Notes: generated by a model not told the origin, from the sequence alone. A stretch of DNA of 64,000 bases from Heliocidaris erythrogramma (GCA_025617745.1 CM046853.1:58613233-58677232); one strand, 5' to 3'. Shown: positions 1 through 11,392, counted from the stretch's first letter. Made by a program: numbers and translations.

Positions 1-145
1 ACCAAAGATATAGGGATACGGTGAGGGTTGCCATTGGGTTTTAGGTTAGGTTTAGGGTTAGCATTAGGAATAACATTTGGTCCAGGGTTGAAGTTTAGAA
101 TTTGGTAAGTGTGCAAAATTGACGCAGAGCAATTGTTGCTGAAAG
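1..145. repeat. Interspersed repeat, copy 1
   Basis: Intronic sequence carrying TTAGG-rich stretches followed by the block TTTGGTCCAGGGTTGAAGTT (positions about 77-96) and then AAAATTGA and GCAATT. The same ordered blocks recur at 24235-24345 inside an intron of the aminotransferase gene, so this is a dispersed repeat with one copy in each gene. The family is not recognised. The TTAGG-like part (about 38-62) resembles degenerate telomere sequence but is short. Confidence 0.6.
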
Positions 146-219
146 CAAGCATCGTACAACCACTTTACATAGGGTTAACAGACGGACTGATGAAGAGAAA
201 TGCAAAGTAGAGATAATAC

Positions 220-3200
220 CTAATAAAGCGTTTCTCCTGAGGTCGAGTACAACGATGCTGGTGTTCTGATGCAAGGTATCAAGAAATGCCTTGGCTCCTA
301 CATTAGATATACCACAATGCTGCATATCCAGAGCTGAAAGAAATACAAAATGGACACTCTGTTATCAAATGTACGATATTGGACAACGACAAAATTAACA
401 AAATAAAATCCCAACATTTCACTTCATAATCACACACAATCACAACAATGGCATACATATGGTGATGCAAATGTTAAAACACAGTCGAGTAAAACTCAGG
501 TGAAACTCATTGTTTTTGAAATACTTATTATGCAAAATCCAGATTGTCTTTGAGGCCTACCAAAAACAGCATATGTTTCAAAAGGGAAGTTCATTCACAT
601 GAAACTAAAGCTACATGTAGGAAATATGCGATTACCTATTCCCGACTGTCTCTTTAATCATTACCTTTTAGCCAAAGGTCATCCTTGAGTGCTTCAGCCA
701 GTGCCATAGCCCCTTTGTCATTGACCAATGGATTGTTGTTCATGGTGATTCTACGTATCCCTGGCATACGATCCAGATCTGGTCTGCGATATCTTAGGCT
801 GTCCTTCCATGCCTCTGTGTGTCTTCTGGTGGCTTGATGCTATTTGGATCAATGAAATAAACAAATGTGATATAAATAAAACAATGTGACTTGACATAAG
901 TTGAATTAAAGGGATCGATTAACATTGCGAAAAATTGTGAAATCAGCTCAAAATCAAATGCCAGTGAATTGTGTGCAATCCTCTAACTACATAGATAATT
1001 AAGGATATGTGAAAGTATGAGAGAAAATGGAACCTGTTTACTATCCTAAAAAAGAGAAAATTGCGATCGATCGCTAGCACAAGTTGCTCGGCTTCTTTGC
1101 TGCGCTGTAGTAACAAAATCCAAGCACCAGCGCTTGGCGATTTCAGAGCAGGTTTCCAGCCCATACGGTATTCTGTGATAGAGCGAGGTAGGCCAACTGT
1201 AAGAGTTCTTTAGAGTTCGGTGGTACTCTATCCCGACATCAATGTTCAATCGTCAATATCTTGATATATAAACGACCGATCAGCTTATAAAACTCAGGCG
1301 ATTCCTGTCTGACCTAAATGTTTGCAATTATGATTACAGCATTAGCTGGAACAGTGATTTATTTTTCTTCAATCCTAGGCAAAGTTAATCAATCCCTTTA
1401 ATCAATGACCATGTGACCGTTGATATTGGACTTCTAGGACCTCCAAAATAGCAGCAATGTGATGATTGTTCTATAACAATAATACAACTACTCACAGCAA
1501 TTTACAATGTAAACAGCAATGTATACAGCTTTTCCACTGGATACAATAATTACATATATATATCTCATGAAGTTATCTTCTGCTCTTAACAGCTTTACCA
1601 CAATTATCATTTGGTTTATGGAATATTTGAATACACCGTAAGTCTGGACATTGTAAAGGTCGTTTAGGCCGGATTTGTTATCTATGAGGTCTCAAAGGTC
1701 AACTATCTTGGTTCATTTTAGAACAAGTACACACCTTCACCAGCTTGGCTACCATATCAGCACTTTTCCATGTGAGTCCAGCTGCTGTGAGGTTGAGAGA
1801 GATAATGTTTGGTGTATTCTTGATGCATTGGCACAGCACTTCCACACCCCGATCTCCTATACGACAGTATTCCAGGGACAGGTGCTGTAGGCATCTGCTC
1901 TTTGCTAGCCCCTGCAGCATGGAATCAGTAATGACTTTTTGGTAAAGATCTGATCATTCCATGTGATTGGTTAATTAATGATTGGTCCTTGCAAGTGTGA
2001 AAAAATGTTGTTTATAACAAAAGTTTATTTAGGGCAACAATGAATGGATACTAAACTATCATGTTTGGCATATAATGAGATTTGCTCAAAGTAAAAGTGC
2101 ATTTCTGCAGATATTGCCTGAACTGCTGATTATTTATACACAATGGCATTGTTTCGACTAGCAAAATGTGAACAAATTATAATAAAATGCATTAAGAAGA
2201 CATCAATATTTCTTTTTTTATCACAATAGCAGCAACTTTCCTATGAGAAGATCATTATTTTTTTTTTACTTTTCATGGAGAAGAACCCAAGATTTCTTCA
2301 ACTGGATACACTAGACATGCTTGCTTACCTTACACACTGACATTACATTCTTTTCTCTGAGCAATAAGCCCTGTAACTCAAGGTGCTGCAACTGTTCACT
2401 ATTAGCCAGACATTCCCTAAGTGCGATACACAGACGATGTGTGATGTCCCTTGACCTGACTGGTGGGGGTCGACGGACCTGGGTCTGTGAATGTGATCTT
2501 GAGTCTGTTTTATAGTAATTAATACGAAATCCGAATAATTAGCAAATTTCTTTTTGCAAGAAAAGAATTTTATCAATTGATACTTGATGTTTAAGTTGAA
2601 ATAAGTTTCATTAACAGTCTAAAATTAATCAATGTCATTAAAAGTATAAAAGTAATGGCCTGGGATAGACGACTCTTTTCTTAAAACTGGCAATTTACAG
2701 AAATGTCTAAATATTTTAGAAGAATATCTCAATCTAATTTCAGTTTTTTCTCCTTTTGCTTGTTTCTGGTTAATAAAGTCCTATCCACAGAAAACAGTCA
2801 TTTTTTTCATAACATGTTTTTCTAAAGGGCTGCAACCAGAGCATTCTTACACTTCATGCCCAGGGCGTTTTAAATCATTGGTCGATTCCAGCTTTTTTGT
2901 GGTTTTTTTTAATGAAAAAAGTTGAATGCTCTTTCATTTAAAACCAACAAATATTTAACAGATTATGAGAAGGACTTACCATCCTCCTTGCTGCTCTGAA
3001 AGTAACTCCTGAATGCGATAAACTGTAGGCTTCTGTTGATCCGGAGGGCATTGAGGATGGGCATCCAGTCAGGCTGCCTGATCCTGTCTGCATTCAGGTC
3101 CAGGACCCCATCGTCCAGATGGGCCTTGACCGCTGACAGTGGACAGGAATCCTGCAGAGCACATAGCTGGCTGTAGTAGCCTTCAAAGTCCTGGGCGCCT

Positions 3201-3229
3201 CTCCGTCTCGTTTTCACACTTTCTATCAT
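220..3229 (-). CDS. CEP78: CEP78, centrosomal LRR protein (5' half, partial)
   Basis: Five coding exons on the minus strand, with the rest of the gene beyond the left edge: 2980-3229 (ATG at 3229), about 2334-2504, about 1735-1934, 665-839 and 220-333. They encode roughly 305 residues. Exon 1 opens MIESVKTRR and contains DGVLDLNADR; exon 2 has the LRR strand LQHLELQGL; exon 3 has LQHLSLEYCRIGDRG and LTWKSAD; exon 4 has SLRYRRPDLD; exon 5 has QHCGISNVGAKAF and VVLDLRRN. In order these match the N-terminal RNI-type leucine-rich repeats of animal CEP78. In known family members CEP78 is a centriolar protein that works with the VPRBP ubiquitin ligase and in ciliogenesis; its C-terminal coiled coil would lie off-window. 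A cag acceptor at 3234-3236, four bases upstream of the ATG, implies a 5'UTR intron. The exon 2/3 junction is uncertain: only the GTAAGG donor after 2334 fits the phase of the available acceptors (1934 or 1949), and the result is about five residues longer than I expect for this repeat. Identity is near certain; that junction is not. Confidence 0.9.
840..1734 (-). other. CEP78 intron 3, no gene seen
   Basis: This 895-bp intron lies between exons ending at 1735 and starting at 839. It is AT-rich single-copy-looking DNA. I see no open frame with coding character, no clear TIR and no tandem repeat beyond a short TA run near 1554-1562. The shorter CEP78 introns (334-664, 1935-2333, 2505-2979) likewise show nothing beyond A/T homopolymers. 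Confidence 0.6.
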
Positions 3230-3309
3230 AGTACTGAAAAGCAAGGTCATATAAAAATGATGATGAAAATATGATGATGATGATGAAAATGGCGAATTAT
3301 GATGGAGAT

Positions 3310-4500
3310 AATGTTGATCATGATGAAATTGCACAAAGCCTTGGTCAATGCAGACCTCATCGACAAGCCGCATCTCATCTACAATGTAGATGAATCCGGG
3401 TTCAATACCGCACATGCTCCTCCACAGCTTGTGAGTGCCTCAAAAAACACTCAGTCAATAACATTGTAAAAGTCGTCAACAAGAACACTGCTAGCTTGGG
3501 AAATGCAAGTGGGGATGCCCTGCCGCCATTCTTTGTGGTTAAAGGAAGACGAGACGTATCCTACGATGTGAAGGCAGGCTGCCTACCAGGTAGCAGTTTC
3601 ACCAATACAGAAGCAGAATGGAGCAATCGGAATGTCTTCAGAAATTTCTTCTACACCCATTTCCTCCCCAGCCTCCTGGATAAGAGAGGACCGAACAAGC
3701 AAGCAGGCCATTCTCTTATACGACGGCCATAAAAGCCATATATCAGTGTTGCTCTCATCGAGGAGGCGACAAGGAACAACGTCATCCAGTTCCTCCTACC
3801 ACCTCACACCTTCTCCAACCAATGGATGTAGGCGGTTTCAGCCCAATGAAGCAGCACTACAACTACCAGTGTGCTTCCTTCCTGTCATCAAACCCTGGCC
3901 AGGTAGAGATATTCATTTACTTGCCCATGTCAAAAGCGTACCTGAAGGCGATGACTGCAAACTACCTCCAGGAAAACTGGTATCTACCCGTTAACAGGGA
4001 GGCAGACAACCCAGCACTGTAACAACGCCTACACCAAGCCATGAAATCACCAATGCACCTGAGCAAGCTACACCGGTTCAGCAGTTGCTGTTATGGTAAA
4101 AGGCAATCTCCTCCAGTGGAAGACCAGTCTAGAAAGCAGCAATCAGCACCTGAATACGAATCTGGTGGTGTATACCTATCACAGGCAACAGCATATTCTT
4201 GAAGATTTACTGAGCAGAAGCATTGAGAAAAAATGCTCTAGAAGAAAATAATAAGACAAGAAGAACAAGACGATCCACAACTCACAAAAGAAACTCATAG
4301 GAGACCAGCCCAGTACTAGTAGGCCCTCGAGCTCAAGATCTCTGTTTCAAGAGCCCATTCCCCCGTTGATCACAGGCGAGGAGACGGATGGAGATGAAGA
4401 TGAACAGCATTGCCAGTGTAAGAAGATGTCACAACCCCACAATCATCCTAGTGACATGCGCATTGAGTCGCCACCCAACGGCCTTAAACTTCCTATACTG
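3310..4500 (+). mobile_element. Degraded pogo/jerky-type DDE transposase
   Basis: A plus-strand transposase remnant of the DDE_1 (pogo, Tigger, jerky) superfamily. In order I read LIYNVDESGFNT (first catalytic Asp region, 3376-3411), NASGDALPPFFVVKGRR (3499-3549), NVFRNFF, then in other frames LLYDGHKSHIS (second Asp, about 3715-3747) and MDVGGFSPMK (third acidic region, 3822-3851), which aligns with the usual QPLDVGVFGPLK-like segment. The frame shifts at least twice and a stop follows QSITL near 3455, so the copy is dead. Downstream to about 4500 is Ser/Pro-rich and acidic sequence that fits the variable C-terminus. No TIR was found. It sits between the first CEP78 coding exon and the putative promoter, and so probably within a CEP78 5'UTR intron. 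Confidence 0.8.
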
Positions 4501-4604
4501 CTAAATTAAACTTTATTCTTGCCAAAATCTTGATTTAATATGAAAACATCAATGTATCCCCTAAAATATCTCAAAAGCATGATTCATGAAAATGCTCCAT
4601 TTTA

Positions 4605-4745
4605 AAGAGAATGACGTCACTATATACGTACTTCCGGGATGGCGACTCAATAGGTGGCTGCTGTTGAGTCGCGCCCATCGATCTCTACCTGTAGTTACAA
4701 ATCCAATACTGCGCGCATGCGCACACCACACAGGCACGTCATACA
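4605..4745 (-). promoter_or_regulatory. Candidate CEP78 promoter (CRE, ETS, NRF1 motifs)
   Basis: Within about 120 bases there are a perfect CRE TGACGTCA (4612-4619), an ETS-type ACTTCCGGGA (4629-4638) next to a YY1-like GATGGCG, and a perfect NRF1-type GCGCATGCGC (about 4714-4723). This combination is typical of TATA-less housekeeping promoters. It lies about 1.4 kb upstream of the first CEP78 coding exon, which needs a distant 5'UTR exon. Minus-strand donor candidates are near 4687, at 4920 (GTAAGT) and at 5832 (GTAAGT); I cannot choose between them. Assignment to CEP78 is inference from position. Confidence 0.4.
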
Positions 4746-5179
4746 TACACACAACACGCGCGCCGGATCTACGTGGACTCGCCACCTTATTGTAGAGAGT
4801 TCTACGTTAAAGCGCCACCCCCTTCTATTTTTTTAGATCACACCACCCCCTATTTTAAAATGGTACCAGCTTGATCAGTATATTTTAATCTTCATCTCGA
4901 TAGCAAATTTTGTCAACTTACGTCATCATATTGGGCTGCAACTATTGTTGAGTAGGGACCTCTCGTCTTTGTCGCCCGAGCTCCACCCACCGGCTATCGC
5001 AGGAGTGTGTGTGCTAGTTATACTTTGATCGCACCCAACTCTTATTCATGTGCTGGATCTTACAAGAGACTTCCAACGGCGGAAGGATATATTTTGACCT
5101 ATTCACAGTAGCCACAAACAAAGTCTGAAGCGATGCAGATAATTTTTAGAGGACAGTTCGGACAGTGAGTGACAGGTGA
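4746..5179. other. Intergenic, no gene seen
   Basis: Mixed-composition DNA upstream of CEP78. The only notable item is a strong minus-strand splice donor (GTAAGT, about 4917-4922) that could end a 5'UTR exon of CEP78. No open frame has coding character. Confidence 0.4.
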
Positions 5180-5237
5180 GTGGCGAGTTAACAACAGTGG
5201 CGAGTTAACAACAGTGGCGAGTTAACAACAGTGGCGA
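5180..5237. repeat. 17-bp tandem repeat, about 3.4 copies
   Basis: Three exact head-to-tail copies of GTGGCGAGTTAACAACA followed by a partial GTGGCGA. Each unit contains the palindrome GTTAAC. The perfect identity indicates a recent expansion. Confidence 0.9.
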
Positions 5238-5327
5238 CTCAATGCGCACGGACGTTAGTGAGGTGGGGTAATTAATATGAATAAAAATATGTAAATGTAT
5301 AAATATGCAAATATGTACACCTGATGT

Positions 5328-5470
5328 AAACTAGAAATGTGCATTGCTGGTGCCGCGCAATGCGAAATGTATCCCCCGGCACTGGCAGCGATTTGAAGGA
5401 GGGACAAAGACCCTCCCCCATCCCCTCCCCCATCCCCTCCCTCAAACAAAAGGATGGTGTAGAAATTGCC
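5328..5470 (+). mobile_element. Truncated 5' end of the HINE-like tandem-core element
   Basis: This segment is nearly identical to the left end of the large element starting at 42650. It shares AACTAGAAATGTGCATTGCT, the GCATTGC/GCAATGC hairpin, TGTATCCCCCGGCACTGGCA, the CCCTCCCCCATCC block and AAAGGATGGTGTAGAAATT. Similarity stops about 5472, so the tandem core and the 3' hairpin are missing. The copy has one extra CCCCATCCCCTCC repeat. It is a solo 5' end or a truncated insertion. Confidence 0.8.
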
Positions 5471-5474
5471 GCCA

Positions 5475-6035
5475 GTGGCCCGGAATATTGTCAACACTAG
5501 TCATGCGAGTAGGAGCAGCATTACCAAAACGATTTGTGCAGATTAGAGTATAATGCATTTTTATAGAAAATTCGGAAGAAATATGACCTCAGAGCGCACA
5601 TAAGCCATCCACACAGTTTTCAATAACTATCAATTTTCACTAACTTGTTACGGTAGAACTAGAAGAACTTAGATTCCTTAGAAGTAGAACTGCACGCCGC
5701 GCTGCGCGGCAGCTGCACAGCAGCTCCAGGGAGCGCCACCGCCGAAGGCTTGGGCGGCGGCTCTCCCTGATCAAGCATCGACAAGTGTTTGTTTGGAGTG
5801 AGAATGGGAATTTCAATTTCAATTACTTACGCCATGAGGTCACCTTTGAACAGCAAAGTTGGAAAATAAATTCTCTGGATCACAGTGGACAGCTCATCGT
5901 CCTTGCAGAGACATAGGCCTAGTCGTCAATGACGTATGGAAGTTTATAATAATTTTAGAAATACAACACGAATATTTGAAGTTCGACTTTGAGGCGCGCG
6001 ATATCGAGTCACTTACACACCGTGCCGTAGATGGC
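5475..6035. other. Intergenic, no gene seen
   Basis: No convincing coding sequence. A GC-rich patch lies at 5695-5765. A strong minus-strand donor (GTAAGT at about 5827-5832) follows a plausible short transcribed stretch and is a third candidate for a CEP78 5'UTR exon. Confidence 0.35.
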
Positions 6036-6039
6036 GCTC

Positions 6040-6800
6040 CTCCAACGATGATGATGATGATGACGGTGTCAATGAGGATGATGATAATGATGATGTGGAG
6101 CATATTATTGATGATAATTATGATGGTGGTGGAGGTGGTGGGGGAGGGGGTCGGTGCATGGTGGTGGAATTGGTGGTGATGATGGTGGAGGTTATGGTGA
6201 AGGTGGTGGTGGTACATGGTGGACTGGTGGTGGTACGTGGTGGTGGTGGTGGTGGAGATGGTGGTGCTGGTGGCAGGGGTGGTGCTGGTGAGAGTGGTGA
6301 TGGTGCAGCATGGTGGTGATAGTGGATATGATGGTGATAATATTGGTGGTGTTGAAAGTTGTCGTTATTGTGGTGATGGTAGCGGAGATGATGGTGGTAG
6401 TGAAGGTGATTGTTGTTATTGTTAGTGGAGATGGATCCATGTTAGGGGTGATGTTGTTTTTGTTGCGGTTATATCGAGGGTGGTGGTCACGGGGGGGGGG
6501 GTGGTGGTGGTAGTAGTGGTGGCGATGATGGCGATGGTGGTGGTGGTGGTGATGATAATAATAATAATATATTACACTTATATTGCGCTTAATACAATGT
6601 TTCTAAGCGCAAAAAAGTCACCATGATGGTGGTCATGGTGACTGATGGATGGTGCATGGTGATGTTGTTGTCGTTATATTGTTGGTGATGATGGTAATGG
6701 TGGAGATTGTGGTGGTAGTGGAGGTGATGTTGGGTGGTGATATCGAGGATGTGGTGGTGCATGATGGTAGTGTGGTGCATTTGCTGGTGGTGATTGTAGA
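6040..6800. repeat. GGT/GAT-rich low-complexity array
   Basis: Irregular trinucleotide-type sequence (GGT, GAT, GTG) covers 6040-6560 and again 6620-6785. The break at 6550-6620 holds (AAT)n and the sequence TTACACTTATATTGCGCTTA, a motif pair (GCGCTTA..TAAGCGC) common at the tails of dispersed repeats. Long Val/Gly- or His-rich open frames on both strands are by-products of the composition and are not genes. Confidence 0.85.
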
Positions 6801-9800
6801 GCTCGCTCTGTACGTGTTTCAAAGAATTTCCATTTTCTTTCATTTTCTGAAGGTGAAAAACGTTGATGATTATTCTCATGGTGATGACACGTTCTAAAAT
6901 AGGTGGGTGGTATCTTAAAAAAAGCATTTGGAAGTAGAAAAGATTCAGCCTACGCACCACTTGGGAAGCAAAAAATACAGGTTCAAATAACCAGTCAGAA
7001 AATGCTGAAAAGTGATCGAAGGTCTTGTTTTGGTGATTGCATGCTTGTCAATATGTCACTCCCAACCCCGCCCCCTTCTCTGTCACCCCCCCCCCCCCCT
7101 CTCTTTCTCATGTCACAAATCTATTTCATTGTCATTTGTCCTGGTTTTAGACCAACACAAGATAATTATTGCACAGTACATTATAACCGCATAGCCAGGA
7201 TTTTAAATATTAATGTGGGGGGGGGGGTCTCGTTTAAGGCGAGTGTGACTGCCCAGGACTTCATCCCCTTGACCAGGGAGGCCTTTACATAGCACATTTT
7301 ACAGAATCAAATAAACAAAGATCCATTTTTTTCTGTTCAGAGGATAATGTACCACTACCAGTGTATATCGATCTTCGATAAAACAATTTGCGCTTCTACT
7401 TTGCTGAATTATGAGTTAATAATATTATTTTAAATGATATCTATACATACATAGTTGGGTTATTTAGTGAATAACCCAACTATGTATGTATCACATATTC
7501 ACATGAATGGAAACCATTTATGATCTTCAATGACTTTGATAAATGATCCAGCTCAAAATAGGTAAAATATATCTGTCAAAGTAAGGAAGAGTTTGGCAAG
7601 AGGCCTATATAATATTTTCCTGATTATAACATTGTACTTGCCTCTTCTTGCGTTGCTTCTTCTTCTTCTTCTTTTTTCAATGATTGATATTCTGTAACCT
7701 AAAAAGTGAATCTTCATTTGTATTTGTATAATTATGTTGATGATAATCCCAAATTGTGGATTTTAATTCAATAAATTGATTTGATTTGATCTGATTTGAT
7801 ATGTATGTGCTTTGGAAATGAAAAAAAAAAACAACTAAAACATACAGCGTGCATATTGTTGTACACTGGTCGTTTGGTTTGAAGTTTGGATATGTGACGC
7901 CATGTATAAGCGATTTAAAAAGTGTACTACTATACCTACGAAATATGCAATTGTTGTACAGGGGTAGTTTTCCGGGGTATAGTTTAAAGGGGTACTCCGT
8001 CAGTTGTCCGAGGGTGATGGTTCAGGGGTTAGTTATTCTATTCACCGGTCTTTTATCAAAACAATATTTCTTCATGCATGTGAAAGGAATGATAAAACAA
8101 TTGCGATCAAGTTCAGGGTGTGAAACGGGGCCTTGCATCCCAACCCTCTCCTTATTGTCTACATGAAATCCTCTGCAATCCCCACTCGACTCTTTCATCA
8201 TCAAGTACCATACAGAAGTACAATCTGAAATGATTACAAAAGAGTCGTCTGTATATACTAAAACCGCAGAATATTACCCAGAAAGAATACACCATTAAAT
8301 GCGGTTCTTGTGCCAGTAATATTTTAGATGAGAATTCTGCAATACCAAATGGGACCGTTTCTTGCGCCTTGTGTATTCAGTAAAAAAAAAAGAGACAAAA
8401 GTCATCTCGTTTGGAAAATATAATGTACAAGCATATAGCGTCATATTATTCGATTATTATGAGCTTTTCGATCTTTTCAGTATGAATTATATCAGGATGC
8501 ACAAAGTTACGGTATACACAATTTAAGAAGAATTAGGATTGGGCTACACAAATTGGAAATGCATGAAGAGAGGTATGGAGATAGATAGTTAAGTCTAGGT
8601 AGGAAAGGAGAGAAAGACAGAGAGACAGGGTAAGACAAAATAATATAATTATGTATTAGGCCTTTATTGTTTTCTTTTGGAATCTGCTAATACATTAACT
8701 GAGCATGAAGAAAATGATTTAAACATTTATTCTTTTTTCCTTATCCATGTGTAAACAAACGCCTACTTAAAGCCTGATTTATATTGATATTGTATTTAGA
8801 TTTTGATATGATTGGTTGTTAATTGAATATAGCTTGATCGGTGATCAAAAGATTCAAAGAGAACATAATTCTACAATGTTACTCAATATCTCGTGAGTCA
8901 TAATGTGGTCAAAATTGAACCAATCGATCATGTCTCTGTTACAAGAACGTGTAATGACGATGTATATCAGTGCCTCATTTTGCTTTGGTGTTCCATGCAG
9001 GCTATTCTCTTTTCTATTCTCTTCTTTAAAAGGTTGGTCTTTAGAGGGGCAGTCGGGCGTTTCGGGTGGCATTGAAAAGTGCAAACTTGTTCAGAGGGTG
9101 CACAACAATAGCGCGAAACATCCACACAGTGGCAGACTCACGCCCGAAGTAGCAGATCTCACCAATCGTTCCCACGAGCTTTCTCTCTCTCTCTTTCCTT
9201 TTTCTCTCGCCCGAAGGGAGGATACTCTCAAGATTTTAGGCCTACTTCCTGATCAGACATAACTGCTTATCGTACCAGTGGATCCAGATTCTGCAATCTT
9301 GGCCAAACTGCAAGGAAAAACGTTGGAAACTCATTTGTGGATTTGTAATCAGTACTGGAGAGACCCCCGTGGGAAATGGGCAGAAGCTATTGATCTTGCC
9401 CCCCCCCCTTTCTGGCAGCGTCTGGGGTGCTTCGGTGGTGCAACCATTGTGTGACGACGACCCCCCTCAAACCAGAGAACACAGGTGATATCACGGTTAG
9501 TACTCATCTGCTATCAGGTATTGGAATTACATACATTAATTATTTTAGAGGAATCGCTGTTTGGAAGATGAGAGATATTAGTTTACTTTGAACTTTGATT
9601 AGCCACCGCGGGAACCGATGCGTTGATGTGAGCATATTATGACATGACATCAAACTTTATAACTGAGGATTATTCAATAATCGATTTGGAATCTGAGCTT
9701 GCTGTTGACAGAGAATCTGGATGTGTGTGGATGAGTTTTTCTTTGTTTACAATATACCCGTCAATGTCAATATGTTCTGATCTCCATTCATCCTTTCGTA

Positions 9801-9887
9801 TCCAGCTTTAATAAACACTTTGGAAGGGTCTTATTCCATATTTTTACTGAATACACTGAGTGCAATACTTATATCGACGGTCATAAG
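6801..9887. other. Intergenic with hairpin and simple repeats
   Basis: No supported gene. It contains homopolymer C (7087-7099) and G (7217-7226) runs, a perfect 21-bp hairpin at 7444-7490, a TTGAT-type run at 7770-7800 and a purine-rich patch at 8560-8640. The last kilobase may include the promoter and 5'UTR of the gene at 9888; a donor-like ACACAG/GTGATA near 9484 and an acceptor-like CGTATCCAG near 9804 would allow a 5'UTR intron. This is unproven. Confidence 0.4.
7444..7490. repeat. Perfect 21-bp hairpin with 5-nt loop
   Basis: Arms 7444-7464 and 7470-7490 are exact reverse complements (core AGTTGGGTTATT) around the loop TAGTG. No tandem copies or associated gene were seen. It is a candidate tiny palindromic insertion or a structured RNA stem. 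Confidence 0.9.
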
Positions 9888-10262
9888 ATGGCGAAGGACA
9901 AATCAAGCAAGACCTCTGCAGGAGCTTCAAAAGATGGCAGTGGGGTAAGCGCCATGGAGCCCCAGGCCACGACTAAGAGGAGGCGAGGCATCTTCAGTTT
10001 CTTACGAGGCGACAAGTCAAAATCGTCCAAACACAAGGCGGGAAAACTCCAGGACGAGCTGAGCTCCGACGCGGCGGCACAGAATAACAACCGCGTCACC
10101 AGATCGGCATCATTCAGCGAACCGGGGTCGTCAAAGGAGCAACCGACGAGGAAAGTGAAAAGGCATCTCAGCGTATCAAGATCGGGAAAGATGAAGGAAA
10201 TTCGGAATCGACCCAGTCTTAACGAGCTCACGAAGAGGTTTGAAGCTCAGGCCCAAGTATGA
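9888..10262 (+). CDS. Small basic PRR15-like protein, single coding exon
   Basis: A complete 124-codon open frame from ATG 9888 to TGA 10260-10262. The product is highly basic and Ser/Lys-rich, has no signal peptide or membrane segment, and is predicted to be largely disordered. An N-terminal RRRGIFSFLRGDKSKSSK segment (residues 31-48) is followed by TRSASFSEP (71-79) and a C-terminal HLSVSRSGKMKEIRNRPSL (93-111). That last motif follows the pattern L-x-[IV]-S-R-S-G-[RK]-x-K-E-x-R shared by the vertebrate PRR15/PRR15L family of small nuclear proteins, which also have a basic N-terminal segment and similar length. Function in that family is poorly known (proliferation-linked). RSASF and RHLSVS look like basophilic-kinase or 14-3-3 type sites. 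A polyadenylation signal follows about 670 bases downstream. That it is a gene I hold likely; the PRR15 assignment rests on one motif. Confidence 0.65.
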   Translation: MAKDKSSKTSAGASKDGSGVSAMEPQATTKRRRGIFSFLRGDKSKSSKHKAGKLQDELSSDAAAQNNNRVTRSASFSEPGSSKEQPTRKVKRHLSVSRSGKMKEIRNRPSLNELTKRFEAQAQV

Positions 10263-10931
10263 CGAAAAATGGATTATTCAGAGATCATTCGGCGTCTCTC
10301 AAAATTCTCTTCCGTGAGAATGAGATCATTTGAACATTTTTCATTGACCATCTTCTCAATAATGTTTTTGTACAAATTGATTTCAGTTTTCTACAATTAT
10401 TATTTTGTAGCTGGCGTTCAGTTAATTAGAGGCAGTACAATTTGATTGATGGATGGGTGTTGCTATACAGATGAAAAGTGACAGACTCATAGCGAATATG
10501 ATGCGACGTGATACATTTTCATTTTGATATGGCAAAATTCATGAATTCACATGTCTATAACATGATGTTATCTCGGAACTTTCAAACAGTGGTGAAAAGT
10601 TGATGGACAAAACAACGGCGACAAATTGATATGAAAGACTATACATTTCAGATAGTGAGTACTATTCATCTCGTCACGCTGTCGAGCCACGAAAAAAATT
10701 CTGCTCGTCTCATGATAGGCACAGAATTGTTCTAAGCTTCCATTTTCATGGATGGAAATACATGTACGTGTATAATTTGCAACAAAATGTTCAGCATGGT
10801 TTTTTTTAAATATAGATTTTTGTATTTCTATCATTTTAGAGACTATTGAAAACAATCTACAAGTCTTTCTTCAAAATTGATATATAGTCTAGGTTTTGCT
10901 GCAATTCAATAATGTGAATATTTCTTTTTCA

Positions 10932-10937
10932 AATAAA
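10932..10937 (+). terminator. Candidate polyadenylation signal
   Basis: AATAAA about 670 bases after the stop of the 9888-10262 gene, in AT-rich 3'UTR-like sequence. It is the first canonical hexamer I see downstream on the plus strand. Confidence 0.5.
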
Positions 10938-11065
10938 AATTATCTTCCAGTTAGCTGAGGTACAACTTCTTACTGTATATGCTTTTTCCTGCTGGTCAGG
11001 GTTTTATAAATTAACCATGTTGATGTTTTCAATCTCTCGGTTACATACATAAATTATGCAAAATT

Positions 11066-11392
11066 CAGTTGCGTAGCTACGGGGCAGCCCCCCCCCCCCC
11101 CCACCAATCGAATAGTGAACAAGGGAAAAGGGCAGGGGAGAGGAAAAAGATAAAGATAAAGAGAGGGGAAATTAACTTTTAACTTGAAAGATGATAGGCC
11201 ACCTCCTACACCCGCCCTGATCGATGACCTTTTTAATTCTCATTACCTCGTAATTCACGTCTGTTTGGAGCCAGTAGGGCGTAACTACGTACGAAAGATA
11301 GGAATTAACGCCCTTCTGCAGGCTCCAAACAGATCAGTCCGTACACTGTGATGCCAGAGCCCCCTAAATGGCTGGGCACCGCTACGCCACTG
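11066..11392. mobile_element. hAT-like MITE (CAGTKGCGTAGC ends)
   Basis: Left end CAGTTGCGTAGCTACGGGG and right end reading inward CAGTGGCGTAGCGG. The imperfect TIRs begin CAG(T)NG, as in hAT elements. A poly-C run follows the left TIR. Inside is a secondary inverted repeat, CTGTTTGGAGCC (11261-11272) and GGCTCCAAACAG (11321-11332). At 327 bp there is no coding capacity. A clean 8-bp target duplication was not found. Confidence 0.65.

Noticed and set aside
38-62. Telomeric repeat
   Set aside because: Only a few degenerate TTAGG/TTAGGG units within a dispersed repeat; no array.
6040-6560. Long Val/Gly-, Met/Ile- and His-rich open frames
   Set aside because: They arise from the GGT/GAT low-complexity array, with overlapping frames on both strands and no splice or codon support.
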